64,000 nucleotides of DNA from Prostheceraeus crozeri (taxonomy: Eukaryota > Platyhelminthes > Polycladida > Euryleptidae): contig CAJQUW010007086.1 in assembly GCA_907163375.1 (NCBI GenBank), positions 1 through 64,000 on the forward strand, read 5' to 3'. The first letter of the stretch is position 1. Every line of letters begins with the position of its first letter. The position numbers and the translations under genes are program-made. The notes below the pieces were generated by a model. The model saw only the letters and a list, made by a program, of their open reading frames with translations. It ran no database searches and was not told the DNA's origin. Shown here piece by piece: positions 1 through 10,958 of this stretch.

Positions 1-115
1 TAATATTTTTGTTATTTTTATATATTATTTTATTTATTTATTTATTGAATTTTATATTAAATTTCCCCTATCAAATCATTAATGATTATATTTTTTTATA
101 TATTATTTTTTCCCG
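1..115. other. AT-rich stretch without gene
   Basis: Nearly pure A/T sequence ending abruptly at the C/G tract. No coding signal was recognised. Confidence 0.6.
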
Positions 116-835
116 CCCCCCCGTCCCCCCCCCCCCCCCGAGGCCGCCCCCACGCGCCGCCCCGCCCACCGCGCCCCCCGCCTCCCCGCCACTCCCCCCC
201 CGCCCCGGCCGCCCCCCCCCCACACCCCGATCCCCGGCCCCACCCCGCCCCCGCGGCCCTCGCCCCCGCCACCGCCCCCTCGCGGCGCCCCGCCCGCCCG
301 CCCCCCCCCCCCCGCGCCCCGCCCCGCCCTCCCTCCGCCCACCCGCTGCCGGCGCCGCCTCCCCCGCCGCCCGGCCCTCCACCGCCTCCGCCCCCCCGCC
401 CCCTATGCCCCCCCCCTCCGCCCCCCGCCCCCCGCTCCGCCCACGCCCGCCCCCGGCCCGCCCCCGCCGCGCGCCTTCGGCGCCCGGCCCCCCCGCCCCC
501 CCCCGGCCTCGCCCCCCTCCCCGCCTCGTCCCCCCCCCGCTCGGCCCCCCCGCGCCCCTCCCCTTGCCGCCCCCTCTCGCCCTCCGCCCCAGCCCCCCGC
601 CCGCCCGGCCCGCCGCCCGCTTCCCCCCCCCGCCCCTCGGCCCCCCCCCGCCTCCCTCCGCCCCCCCCGCCCGACCCCCCCGCCCCCGCCCTGCCGCCCC
701 ACTTCCCCCCGGCCTCGCCGCCCCGGCCCACCCTCCCCCCCCCCCCCCGCCCGCCCGCCCCCCTCTCCCCCCCGCACCGCCGCGCGCCCCGCCCAGCCCC
801 CCCCCTCCGCCGACCGCCGCCCGCACGTTCCCAGT
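116..835. repeat. C/G-only low-complexity tract
   Basis: About 720 bp made almost only of C with scattered G, and very little A or T. The long open frames in it (Pro/Arg/Ala on plus, Gly/Arg/Ala on minus) follow from base composition and are not genes. The borders are abrupt: AT-rich on the left, a Polinton terminal repeat on the right. It may be a real poly-C satellite or a poorly resolved homopolymer consensus; the sequence cannot tell which. Confidence 0.8.
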
Positions 836-841
836 CCACTA

Positions 842-1137
842 GACGGTCGCCCACGTCAACCAGGCCGGTCGGACCCACGCACCCGAGTTCTCACACTCTG
901 TCGTTGGCAGAGGGGGGGGGGGACGTCAGCGAACATATTGTTGTGAACGTGGACCCACCCGGGCCGGCACCACCACGGACTTGACCACAACCTCTGTCGT
1001 TCCAGAGGGGGGGGGGACTCAGACACGAAGCACCACGGCGGCCGACCACGACACTCTGCCGTGCCAGAGGGGGGGGGGACGTCAGCCACGACGGCGGCCA
1101 TCTTGCGCGGTCCAGAAGTGGAGTTTTGCTTACTACT
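842..1137. mobile_element. Terminal repeat of a second, diverged Polinton (right-hand end only)
   Basis: The outer 55-60 bp (CGGCGGCCATCTTGCGCGG, then GGAGTTTTGCTTACTACT) match the right tip of the Polinton that ends at 39502. Further in are three copies of a unit with CTCTG-CGT-CCAGAGGGG and ACGTCAG-like sequence, as in that element's arms. The tip is at 1137. The body would lie to the left but is not recognisable in the window. It is a related, not identical, copy: a fossil end. Confidence 0.8.
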
Positions 1138-2904
1138 CTCCAAGAATTTTAGCCACGTGTCTGACTTAAGAACAAGAGAAGTTTAAATCATTAACACTGT
1201 CTCATTGCTATCCATAAAACTTCGAAATTCTCACCTGCAACGAATTATACTTGTCTCCACTAATTAGGTAAGTTCCTATGGATAAATAACTCGTCAGTCG
1301 GTTTCAAACCAATGTTGAATTCGATTTTACAGGAAAATTAGAGTCGAAGATATCTTGCTGTTGAATGGCCTATATGCTGTAAACTATAAACTATAATAGT
1401 TTTCCCTTCACTCGCTTAAATCCAATAATCCAATCAGTTTGCCAAATCCATTTATTGAATAAAATGCAATCTGATCACTGCTAGACAAATAGTTCAGTTT
1501 GTCTGATCCATGTTTTTTTACGCCATTGATGTCGCTAATGGCATTCCATATTTTTCAATTACGCCTTGAGATAGCTTGTTTGGACAAATTCTGATATTTG
1601 ATTATCAAAAAGTAAATGGAGAATAGATCTAATTGATTGCTATCACATTCTTGCTAATGATAAAATAAAGAATTCGAAGCTGTTTCATCATTACTTTTCG
1701 TTGGTTTTGTTTAAGGGCGTTGTACTGAGGCGTTTAAACGTAGGCGTTAAAATGTTTAATTATCACTATCACCGAAATATGTTGTCTAGTAGCACAGCTA
1801 ATTTATTTCATATCTCTGGAAAGTTCAATTCATTTTTTTCAGTTCATTTCGTTGTTAATTTTTTTTTTTTTATGAACGTGCATTAACATAATCCTAAATA
1901 AGCAGTTCACGATCTTTGAAAGAGCAGACCTATTTTATTTCACCCAAAATTGCAATTCACCGAAATCGCAAATATAATATATTCATTGGAAAAAATCTTA
2001 AAAATTCTCTCATTTTCTGTTGTTATACTTCAGCGTTTTCGTATGTAGATAGCTATTGAGCGTGTTAGTTGGGACGTGGCTATTTTTATGCTATCTTTAC
2101 GTGGAGAAGTGATCAATAGATGATGAATAGAGCGTTCCGGAAATAGCTGTTACATTAAGAACTATTAAAGCATTGGGTTTTCCTATACGAATACACAAAA
2201 CTATTATATGATGCGATAATTTTAAATAAAAGCAGTTGGTTGCTTAAACATGTCCACATGCGTGCAAGAACCACGCAAGAATTGCACATATTTGAGGCAT
2301 CGGAAGCAAACCAAGTATCCATAGACTGTGCAAAACCGAAGTGCGATGGTTTTCACTTTACATGATTTTCAGATACCCACGGTACTTATATTTAATATAT
2401 TCAAAAAATATTTTATTGCAATATTATTCAGGTTATTTTGTTTACTGACATCTTCTGATGCACTTTAGAAATAATAAAGCTATAGATTGTGTTGATATTG
2501 TTTATTAGATCTTCAAAAAGTTAATTTCGCCGATATATCATTGCACGTGTTCAGGTGAAATGAAAAGGAGTATAATGTATCATATTTAGAACGCAGATGT
2601 TGGAAAAGATATATTTGCCAGACCATTCATCTTGGCAAACAGGAGAGCGGGCTAGGAATAGTAATCAACTGTAGTGGTATATCTCGGGTCACATTGGTAA
2701 ATCCATGTCCGCTCTGTTGTAGGTTTACCCTTATCGCCATTTCTTGCCAAGATGACTGATATTCGAAAAGACATCTCCTCAAACCAAGATATGCGGAATA
2801 CTATCACTCTGATGGAACTCAGACTCCAAGTAGAGTAAACGAGTATTCACGAATAGACAAGCCAGCCAGGTTGCCATCATCGGAATATATGCAATATGTA
2901 AATG
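1138..2904. other. No gene recognised
   Basis: Unique-looking AT-rich DNA with many stops in all frames. A short inverted match (CATCTTGGCAA near 2629 and TTGCCAAGATGA near 2745) hints at an old MITE but is too weak to call. Confidence 0.5.
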
Positions 2905-3000
2905 ACTGGGGCGGGTGGTAGGATTGGGTGTGGGTGGGTGGGGGGCAGTTGGTGGTGGTTAAGGGGGGTAGTATTAGGTGTGTGGCTGGGGTAGCGGGTT
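2905..3000. repeat. G-rich GGGTGG/GGTGGT low-complexity run
   Basis: About 95 bp of G runs separated by T or A on the plus strand, including GGGTGTGGGTGGGTGGGGGG. This can form G-quadruplexes. No other feature seen. Confidence 0.6.
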
Positions 3001-3681
3001 GTTGTATGGCGTTTCCCCGACGGTTTTTGAATTTGTTCGCTGCAGAAAAACATATATGGCGATTCGGCCTAGTCGCATTTTTGCTGTGGTCGTCTGAGAT
3101 CTAATCGGCTTAACCGATGCCTTTGTGACTCTTAGTGCTAGTGTATTTTCTAACTTTTCACCAAAAATATTTGGATTTCACCCACCGTGCTGCAAAAGTA
3201 ATTTTTGTGACCATTTTTGAAAGTGCTTTATTCGGAAGTCTGAAAAATGTCACTTTCGCAAGCATTTTGCGTGAAAGCTCTCAGCAAAGCGGATCGACTC
3301 GATATTAAGCATGAATGCGCTGTTCTATAAATGTAAGTCTGTGAATCATTTGTCATCACCATCTGCTATACTGCATCGATATTGGAGATTCAAACTACTT
3401 ATAGTATTATGAGTAGGCCTATAGTCGTTTCTATGTATTTTCCTAATCATTTGAATTTTTTGGGCATTTGAAAGTCGTTCTTCTTCTTTATAGTCAATTG
3501 AAGTTACGTAGAACAGTGGAATACCATTTTCAAAGATACGTTGGCAAGGTTATTTTCACGTTCATATAGCCTACGTATGTATCTTTGTTTTCATGCACAA
3601 ATGAATCCTCAATCTCTTTAAGTAATATAAGTAATCTTTCGCACAGTCAACGAGTTTGGCATCGCAGTCATTCAGGGGCTT
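3001..3681. other. No gene recognised
   Basis: Sequence between the G-rich run and the LTR element. No long frame or repeat structure was identified. The LTR element's target duplication occupies 3677-3681. Confidence 0.5.
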
Positions 3682-3919
3682 TGTATTGACGCAAGGAAAA
3701 ACAGCAATTCGTGTCAATAAGAAGGTGCTCTCTTCTCAATAGAACATGCTTATGTCATACTTGATGTGATATGAGTTTCAGCTTTATTCACAGCTAATGG
3801 TCAATAGTGACGTCACATGCAGTTAGCACGGGAAGAGGGAAAGTCGCGATTAGATAATCACACACAGACTTCCAATATGCGAACGGAACGGCAACGCACA
3901 AACAGCTCAAACTCCCACA
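3682..3919 (-). repeat. 3' LTR of the Gypsy-like element
   Basis: It starts TGTATTGACGC and ends CTCCCACA on plus. Read on the minus strand it carries an AATAAA signal (plus 3783-3788) and a perfect CRE palindrome TGACGTCA (3808-3815). It is nearly identical to the copy at 7707-7943. Confidence 0.95.
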
Positions 3920-4499
3920 CGCCCCCCAGGTCGACAGACCTCACACGCACACCACATCACTAAGTCACCGAATCTATCCGGCGGCTTCCTCTCGCGAATG
4001 CTACGACGTAAAATACTGGCCTCATTATCCTCATCATCTTCACCGCTTAAACCGCTTTCATCACTGTTTGAGTATGTAGGAAACGTATCTAACGTACACT
4101 CCTCACCAGGGACTAGCCTTAGGATGTTTGTGAAACGTGGCGTGCAACGCCATCTTCATTCAGAATAAACACTTACGCTAGAACAGATGCTAGTTATCCG
4201 ATGGGGACCCGATGACAGGTGTTTTAACGTAACCGACCACCCTACTTAGAAGACGTAAAGTACCAAATAGAAGAAAATTAAAACCAAGTACTATCGCACT
4301 CCCCGAAACACTCTTCAGGTAAACTCTGTCGCCAATACTGAAGGGATTTCTATCTAAATCCTCATACTTTGAACTTTCTTCCGAGTCAACCTGCTCAGGG
4401 CCTACCGCTGGATGTGTTTACGCTCAGTAGTCACTCCTGGCTTCTTAGAGGTGGCTGCAAAACATTAACTCGTAGGGGCTTTGCCGCTCACCGTCTCTA

Positions 4500-6430
4500 C
4501 TATTATTTACCAGAACGTTGCTTCTTCGATATCTCGGTTCGCTCGTTTGGCACATCTCTTAACAGTACGGTGGACTCGTTCTATAATTGCGTTGCCTTGC
4601 GGGCGATAAGCACTAGAAAAAACATGTTTAATCTCCCAATTATCGAATAGCTCATAGATATCTCTACTTCTAAACACGGTACCGTTATCGGAGAACTCCG
4701 AACTAGGAGGACCGATCTCCGCTCTAATGTGAGACATCTGCATCGACACTTCAGATGAAGACTCATTGCGCAGCCGTCTCCAAATAGTGTCCGAGATGAA
4801 AGGTCGATTATAGTCAAATAAGGAATCCCATTATAGTGAGTTATATCAAACTGCTATGTTTCTGCCATATAACCGGATAGTGCTGAAGGCGCCCTTATCC
4901 CAACTAAAAATTCACCGCCGGATCTATCCTAGCACACCTGTCACAACTACGGACGACTTTCTTTACTAGCCTCCTAGAAACCAAATTTCCTAGCTTCTGT
5001 TTGGCTAGATTCAAAGTTCGATCTACACCAAAGTGGCACCTTTCGTGGATCTTTTTAATTTCCATGAGGTTGCGGTTTTGATTATCTGCGCCCTCTGCTA
5101 CTGCTGCGGATAGAACATTTGCTGTGTCTGCTTGATCTCTCATAACCTGTATCCATTTTTGATTTTTTCGGTTTCTATAATCTCTCTTAGAGTATCAAGT
5201 CGACGTTTGATAAGTCTTTCTGATAGAGCACGAGTCTTGACATTGTGCGTTTTATTGATAACTGCCGTCAACCATTTATACACAGTGGATGAATCAGTCT
5301 TAATAATTATGTCTCTCTTACCCCATCGTAGGGCCATATTAAGCCCTTTGATAGCTGCGTCTAACTCACTAATATTGATATGTCCAGTGTCGTTATGTGG
5401 TCTCAACCACGAAGCGTCCTCTATTATCTTATTGTTAACTGTCAAGACAACACCTAGAGCTAGGTTGCTAGCATCAGCCCAAACAACAATAGGACTATTT
5501 TCAGGGACCGGCCAACTTCCCCTCACTGGATCACCATTAGTCGCTATCTGCCGCATCATCTGATTAATGAGATCCATAACTGGCGTCGTGACACTATTCA
5601 TCCCACTTAAGCTGCGCTAACGAAGTCAAGCGTTGGAGGAAACTACAATAAACGCGCAACCACCCAGCAACTGGAAGTGGCCTAACAGCTCTCCTATGAT
5701 GCCATTAATTTGACGCCGAGGAACACTGTCCTGAAGGTATGGGGGGAATAGTTTTATCTCTTTGCCATGACAAGTCATCGTTCACTCGGATGCCAGTACA
5801 CGAACTCCTGCAGGATTCCCTAAGCTAACGGGTTCCTTGGTCAGTAATCCCACTTTGACAGGTGATTTTTGACATGAGAGACGCTTACTTTACTTTCGTC
5901 AATGAATAAGTCATCCACGTAGCTGGAGACAGATTCCTTCAATTCCTTTTCAAGTGATATCACTTTATCTACTACTGCTGTCATAAATCTTAGGAGCGAC
6001 GGAGAGACCGAACCCCAGCCTGGTGAGCAAGTATATTTCATTTTTCCATCTAACGGCCTGATGCACCCACAGTGACTCATGCACGTGTATTTGTAAATAA
6101 GCTTTACGTAAGTCTAAGAGGGAACAAGTAGACCCTTGTTGCCGCCATTCCCGAAGCCTATCTGAACATAGAGGTACTGAGGCCCCCTGGAAAACTTTTA
6201 ACGACCTGGTTCAGCATTCGATAATCTAAAACCGGGCGAATCTTTTTTTCGTCTCCTTTATCTTGGAGCACAGCCATGGTAGGCAAAAAACTCTGAATTT
6301 CACCATGCTGGGAGTGGCGTCATACTTTACTAGTATCCCCTCGCTAACCCAAGAATTCATTTCCGGCATCGAAGCCATTCCGATCGGCAGGGTTTCACAT
6401 AGTCAATAGGAGGTTTTATGCAAATTATCG
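4500..6430 (-). pseudogene. pol region (reverse transcriptase, RNase H, integrase) of the LTR element
   Basis: Parts in minus-strand order: reverse transcriptase at about 6430-5841 (KIRPVLDYR, LDLRKAYLQI and the YVDD catalytic box); RNase H at about 5560-5140 (VVWADASNLALG, then a conserved SELDAAIKGLN block); integrase zinc domain at about 5140-4904 (H-x3-H ... C-x2-C); and part of the integrase core near 4700-4560 (FSDNGTVF, then AYRPQGNAIIERVHR). A protease was not identified. The region is broken in several places, so no functional pol is expected. Confidence 0.88.
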
Positions 6431-6838
6431 GTATTACCACCCTCGGTCCACTTCCAGCTAGCTACCCATCGACCTTCAACGAAGCTGGCGGTGAAGTCGC
6501 TATCACTAACGCTTAGGCTTTGCGGGGCCCAGTCAGCGTCGATACTGACGGCAGCTGTAACATGGGTGATGTTTGGGGAGAACTTAACCGTAACTTCTCC
6601 CTCACAATAGCTGAGTTCGAGTCTCTTGTGAGATAGAAATGTCTAAACACTAAGCTACAACATCGACATCAAGCGGCATCGTCGTTTAACAACATGTGCT
6701 TTCACGGGCCTAACTCAACGTCATCGTCCGTCACAACAGACCTGAGCATGACAGCACCACAAGTATGCAACTTGTCCTTATTCATCAGCTCTTAAACACA
6801 GACTAGACTGCTCGCGACGTTTCCCCTTAGCCCTGTGC

Positions 6839-7690
6839 TCACCTAGCAAAGTAACGCTGCAGCCGGTATCCAATCAGCACTCGCAGTTTGTGTCCATCGA
6901 TCCACATCGTCCGGATTAATGCGCGGATGCGGGGGCAGCATGATCCGCACATCCACCTCCGCACGTCCGTTTCCCGAAGCAGTAGACTTGGGGCAATGGG
7001 ATCGAAGATGCCCAACTTCTCCACAGCTGTAGCAGATAGTGTTGCAGTCCCGAAGAAGATGTCCGATACGCTTGCAGCCGCTGCAGCGCCGTTTGTTTGT
7101 GTCTCTGCGGATCCCAACGTTGGTGTGTTCCGACGCTGGTTGTTCCAGCTTGCCGCAATGTCCAAAAGTTCCGATGGGTTCGCCAGAAGGGCTTTAGCAC
7201 AGGAAATGATCTGGGACAGTTCCATCTTCTCTCCACATTGAACCTTGACTTGAGGTACAATTTGTTTTGGCAGTGCGTCCACGAGATGATACGAGACGAG
7301 TTGTTCCGGTACTGCGCTTCGGTTGCCGATCATGACGCCAAGAGCGCTCTTGATCTGATCCACGACCAGGTCTACTGACTCTCCCGGTATCAGCTTCGTT
7401 TCTTTCAAGTCTTGCCATGCGCGCAGCTTTGAGCGGCCAAACATTCGCATGAGTTCGGCCTTAATTGCGCTAAGGTCGGATTGCTTTGCAGGGGGCATCT
7501 GCTTCCATGTGGTGTAGGCCGCTCCCTCCAGGAAGATAGGTAGGATTTTCGCCAGTCGGTCATCGGTCTTCTCGTCCTTATTCTCAATGGTGATTTCGGC
7601 TGTTAGCAGGAACTTATCCATCCAGAATTCAACATCTTCTCCTCTGCCGCCCGAGAATTTCTTCACCGCGTCGATTAGCTTCATTCCCGC
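6839..7690 (-). pseudogene. gag region of the LTR element
   Basis: The minus-strand frame starts close to the 5' LTR (MKLIDAVKKFSGG...) and shows a retrotransposon gag capsid-type region with a conserved W-x-Q and LxGAAYxxW-type helix block. Within about 6975-7095 two CCHC zinc knuckles can be read, C-x2-C-x4-H-x4-C, as expected for nucleocapsid. The gag packages the element's RNA into particles in living relatives. The copy is part of a broken fossil element. Confidence 0.85.
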
Positions 7691-7706
7691 CTTTGCCGTG
7701 ATAGCT

Positions 7707-7943
7707 TGTATTGACGCAAGGAAAAACAGCAATTCGTGTCAATAAGAAGGTGCTCTCTTCTCAATAGAACATGCTTATGTCATACTTGATGTGATATGAG
7801 TTTCAGCTTTATTCACAGCTAATGGTCAATAGTGACGTCACATGCAGTTAGCACGGGAAGAGGGAAAGTCGCGATTAGATAATCACACACAGACTTCCAA
7901 TATGCGAACGGAACGGCAACGCACAACAGCTCAAACTCCCACA
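7707..7943 (-). repeat. 5' LTR of the Gypsy-like element
   Basis: Partner of 3682-3919, with the same AATAAA (plus 7808-7813) and TGACGTCA (7833-7840). Followed by GGCTT, the second half of the target duplication. Confidence 0.95.
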
Positions 7944-7948
7944 GGCTT

Positions 7949-9239
7949 TATGGCCAAAATTTGGTAAAGCATCAAAGGTTTAAAAATCTGTCAAAATTGA
8001 TGATTTTAAACTGCTAGGTCTTACAAAACAAGTATAGCATGAAGATGAGTAAGAGCAAATGAACACCACCATTAAACATGTCACACCCTACATGTGTTGT
8101 ACTGCAAAGTTCAGAGCAGCATTTTGGAAATTTGAGATCGGAGGTTATTGACTAAAGACTGTCTCAATTCTGGTCAGTAATTAACAGACGCTCAGGTTTT
8201 GCTACAGGCCAGAGTCGTAAGACTCTGTAAGGCCACCTGTCATTTGATAAAACTCATACGCAAGACTTCGGCCAAAATGACAGGACTTCGAATCCGCATA
8301 CCTGCTTCAAACATCTTCATCTTCATCTTCATCTTCTTCTTGCTTCTTCTGATGTATGAACTTAATTCAGCAATAAAATTTATTAATATTCATATCCAAT
8401 TAAAAACTTTTTTTATCCATTTCATGTAGCCTTATGGGTCTATTCAAGTCACTATCCAAACTGATAATAGGATGTCATGCGACTTCACAACTGCACCGAT
8501 AAATGGCTTTCGTGGACAATAACATGTTTAGTGTAGACCTACTCCAAATGGACAGTTTGCCATTTCATTTATCGGTATTCCTTTGGCGTCGGGAAAGAAA
8601 TTGATAGCATTCTGAGAAAGCTGCGTAGGGGCCTAACAGTTCGGTGTTGATCAATGAAAAGTCCTTCAGTTTAACTTGCTCTCCGACGCTGCCTGAGATA
8701 TAAAAACTTCAGCACAACCGATATTTACTACCGTAGAAAGGTGTGACTAGATTGGAAATTCTAAAACTTACTTCTGTATTAGGACTATTTATAAAATATC
8801 AAAATGCATCATTTTCAAAAAATAATGATCTGTTAAATCAGTTTCATCGACTGGCCAAGTGAATAAATTTAGTAATCAATCAATTATGAGCTCACGGCTA
8901 AATTTTATGAGAATAAGTAAAAGATAAGAGTTTTTCGTAGTCTGCAACGATTTAGGAAACGGACTGTATGCTTCAACGCGTGTTATATTCGAAATCGTAT
9001 GTCATCTTAGTCCAACAACAGAGTCCACGCGTTTCTTGTTGAACATTTTGTAAAGTATATAGTCATGTGAAAAGGGGCAAGCGAAAAAGCTTTGCAAGTT
9101 GAGCTCGAGGAGATAAATCCTGCTTGATAATCACTATGCGGCTAATAAAGTCATCACAATTGACACCGTTGAGACGATAGCACACAGAATGTGTTGCTAA
9201 TAGATCAGCCAATCAAAATGCACTATTCTGTAGCCGCTG
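7949..9239. other. No gene recognised; short ATCTTC microsatellite
   Basis: Mostly unassigned. A (CATCTT/CTTCTT)n microsatellite lies at about 8309-8348. No frame resembles a known protein. Confidence 0.5.
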
Positions 9240-10740
9240 TTTCTTGAAGTGGAAATCCCTGTCGGATTCCAAATTCCTGGAAAATCTCAATTCCGGGATT
9301 CCAGGATTGAGCCCATCCGATTCAGTAGAATCACAAACATCCCATTACAAAGCATAGATACATGTTAATAATGGCATGTGATGCCTGTACGTATTGCAAT
9401 CCCGGGGTTGAGTAGAATCGTAAACATCCTATTGCAAAGCATATACTCGTATGTTAATTAGCCTGGGATATCGGTAAGAATTGTAATCCCGAGATTCCAT
9501 GGGCTTCGTGCAAATCCCGAAATCACAGGATTCATTTATTTATTTAGTTGCTATTTTGGTAGCAATTTATAAATGTTTTACTGCTTCACTAGTGGCGACC
9601 GAATAGATTTTCGAGTATTTTTCGATATTTTTCTTTGAATTACTAATTCAACACAACAGCCTATTGCAGTTGCATCGGCATACTTGTATCTGTGATTAGA
9701 CTATATATTTTCGCCCTTTATGTTTTCTAGTCATGTACATGGTATAATCCCGGAAAATCTCGGTCGCGTGAGTCCAGGATTGAGTAGAATAGCAAATATG
9801 CCATGACAAAGCACATGTGCATGTCTGGGTACCGGGTTGTGGAGGCACGGAGTCGGAATTGCCGAAAGTCGATTTACTTACACTACCGAAATTGACAAGT
9901 CGACTTGAAGCTTATTCCGCTTCATGCAAAAATTGATAACGGCAACGTTGAGAGCAACATGGAGCAATTGCGAATTCCTGATTTTTTCAGTTTCAATCTG
10001 CAATTTCTTTGCTGAGATTCGGGATTGGTAGAATGAAGACCCGGGATTAGAGCCTGCCTGCCTGCAAGATCTCGACTCTTCTTGATCCTGGGATTCTGTA
10101 TTTCAAGGTTTGACTTGGGTTCGAGACTGACAAAATATAAGCAAACCAGCTGCACTTACAAGAAAAATGGCAAGATGACAAGATAATCAAAGTCACAACT
10201 ATTTCCTCAATTCATTGCACTAGCACATTGAGATACCAAAATCCGTAGCAGGATTGCGCGATTGAAGAATCTTTTGTATGCCCTTTTACCGCAGCAAGCT
10301 AGTCTGATGCTGTGAATATAACAACTGTGGACAAGTGAGAATGATTCTTTCTGAATCCTTCTCATTTTTGCCTTAGGTCAATTTGCCTCCTTAAGATCTC
10401 AATCCCGAGGATTAGCTCGATTCTTAATTCCGGTATTGTGTAATTGGCCTACTTCGCCAATACTCACCTTCAATTTGGTCATGCTTTCAAATGTTGTTGG
10501 CAAATTACAAGCTTAGATTTAAGTCTCGACCTTGAAAACGCAATACGTTGACAATTATAAATGCATTGAAGTGTGAAGAGCCTATATCTATTGTGCATGC
10601 AATTTCTGATTTTATCTTCACTAATTTGACTTGCTTCAAACGGAATACAGCTATGTTGTTAATTCATCAATCCCGGGATTAGAATCCCTACTGCCGAGTG
10701 ATACACGAGGATGTCCACGACTTTAGTCAGCTGGGATTGA
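9240..10740. repeat. Diffuse repeat field built on AATCCCGGGATT
   Basis: At least three diverged copies of a unit (near 9300, 9405 and 9775) share CAGGATTGAGTAGAAT, then CATCC-ATT-CAAAGCA. Palindromic ATCCCGGGATT-like words recur through the whole span, to about 10690. This looks like an old tandem or nested repeat family, and I see no coding capacity. Confidence 0.55.
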
Positions 10741-10958
10741 GTGACATGACCCCTACCACAATATAGGCCTACTCGGTCGTTGAAAGTTCATCACATTGCT
10801 TCCTATCACAAAGAAATTCCACATCCCTAGTATTCCAGTGTGTATGTTTGCAGCATGCGATTCCACATTAGGCTAATAGTGGAAAGTCTCTTGTAGTCAA
10901 AATATCTAATCATCACTTTGGCGTCAGACATATGCACAAACTTATAGTTGTGTGAATA

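Larger units (their letters stand above)
3682..7943 (-). mobile_element. LTR retrotransposon, Ty3/Gypsy-like, minus strand
   Basis: A 4.26-kb element bounded by LTRs of 238 and 237 bp that begin TG and end CA, flanked by the 5-bp duplication GGCTT (3677-3681 and 7944-7948). The order read on the minus strand is gag, reverse transcriptase, RNase H, integrase, which fits Ty3/Gypsy (or less likely BEL) and excludes Copia order. A G-rich polypurine run lies just inside the 3' LTR (about 3921-3928). The LTRs differ by essentially one base, so insertion is recent, yet the coding body is broken in several places (roughly half a dozen or more breaks). Confidence 0.93.

Noticed and set aside
9-984. 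Long open frames rich in Pro/Arg/Ala or Gly/Arg
   Set aside because: They arise from the C/G-only tract on both strands; composition alone keeps the frames open.
2629-2760. Possible MITE from CATCTTGGCAA inverted words
   Set aside because: Match too short and arms do not extend.
4369-5563. Plus-strand frames across the LTR element
   Set aside because: The recognisable integrase and RNase H domains are on the minus strand; the plus frames are mirror shadows.
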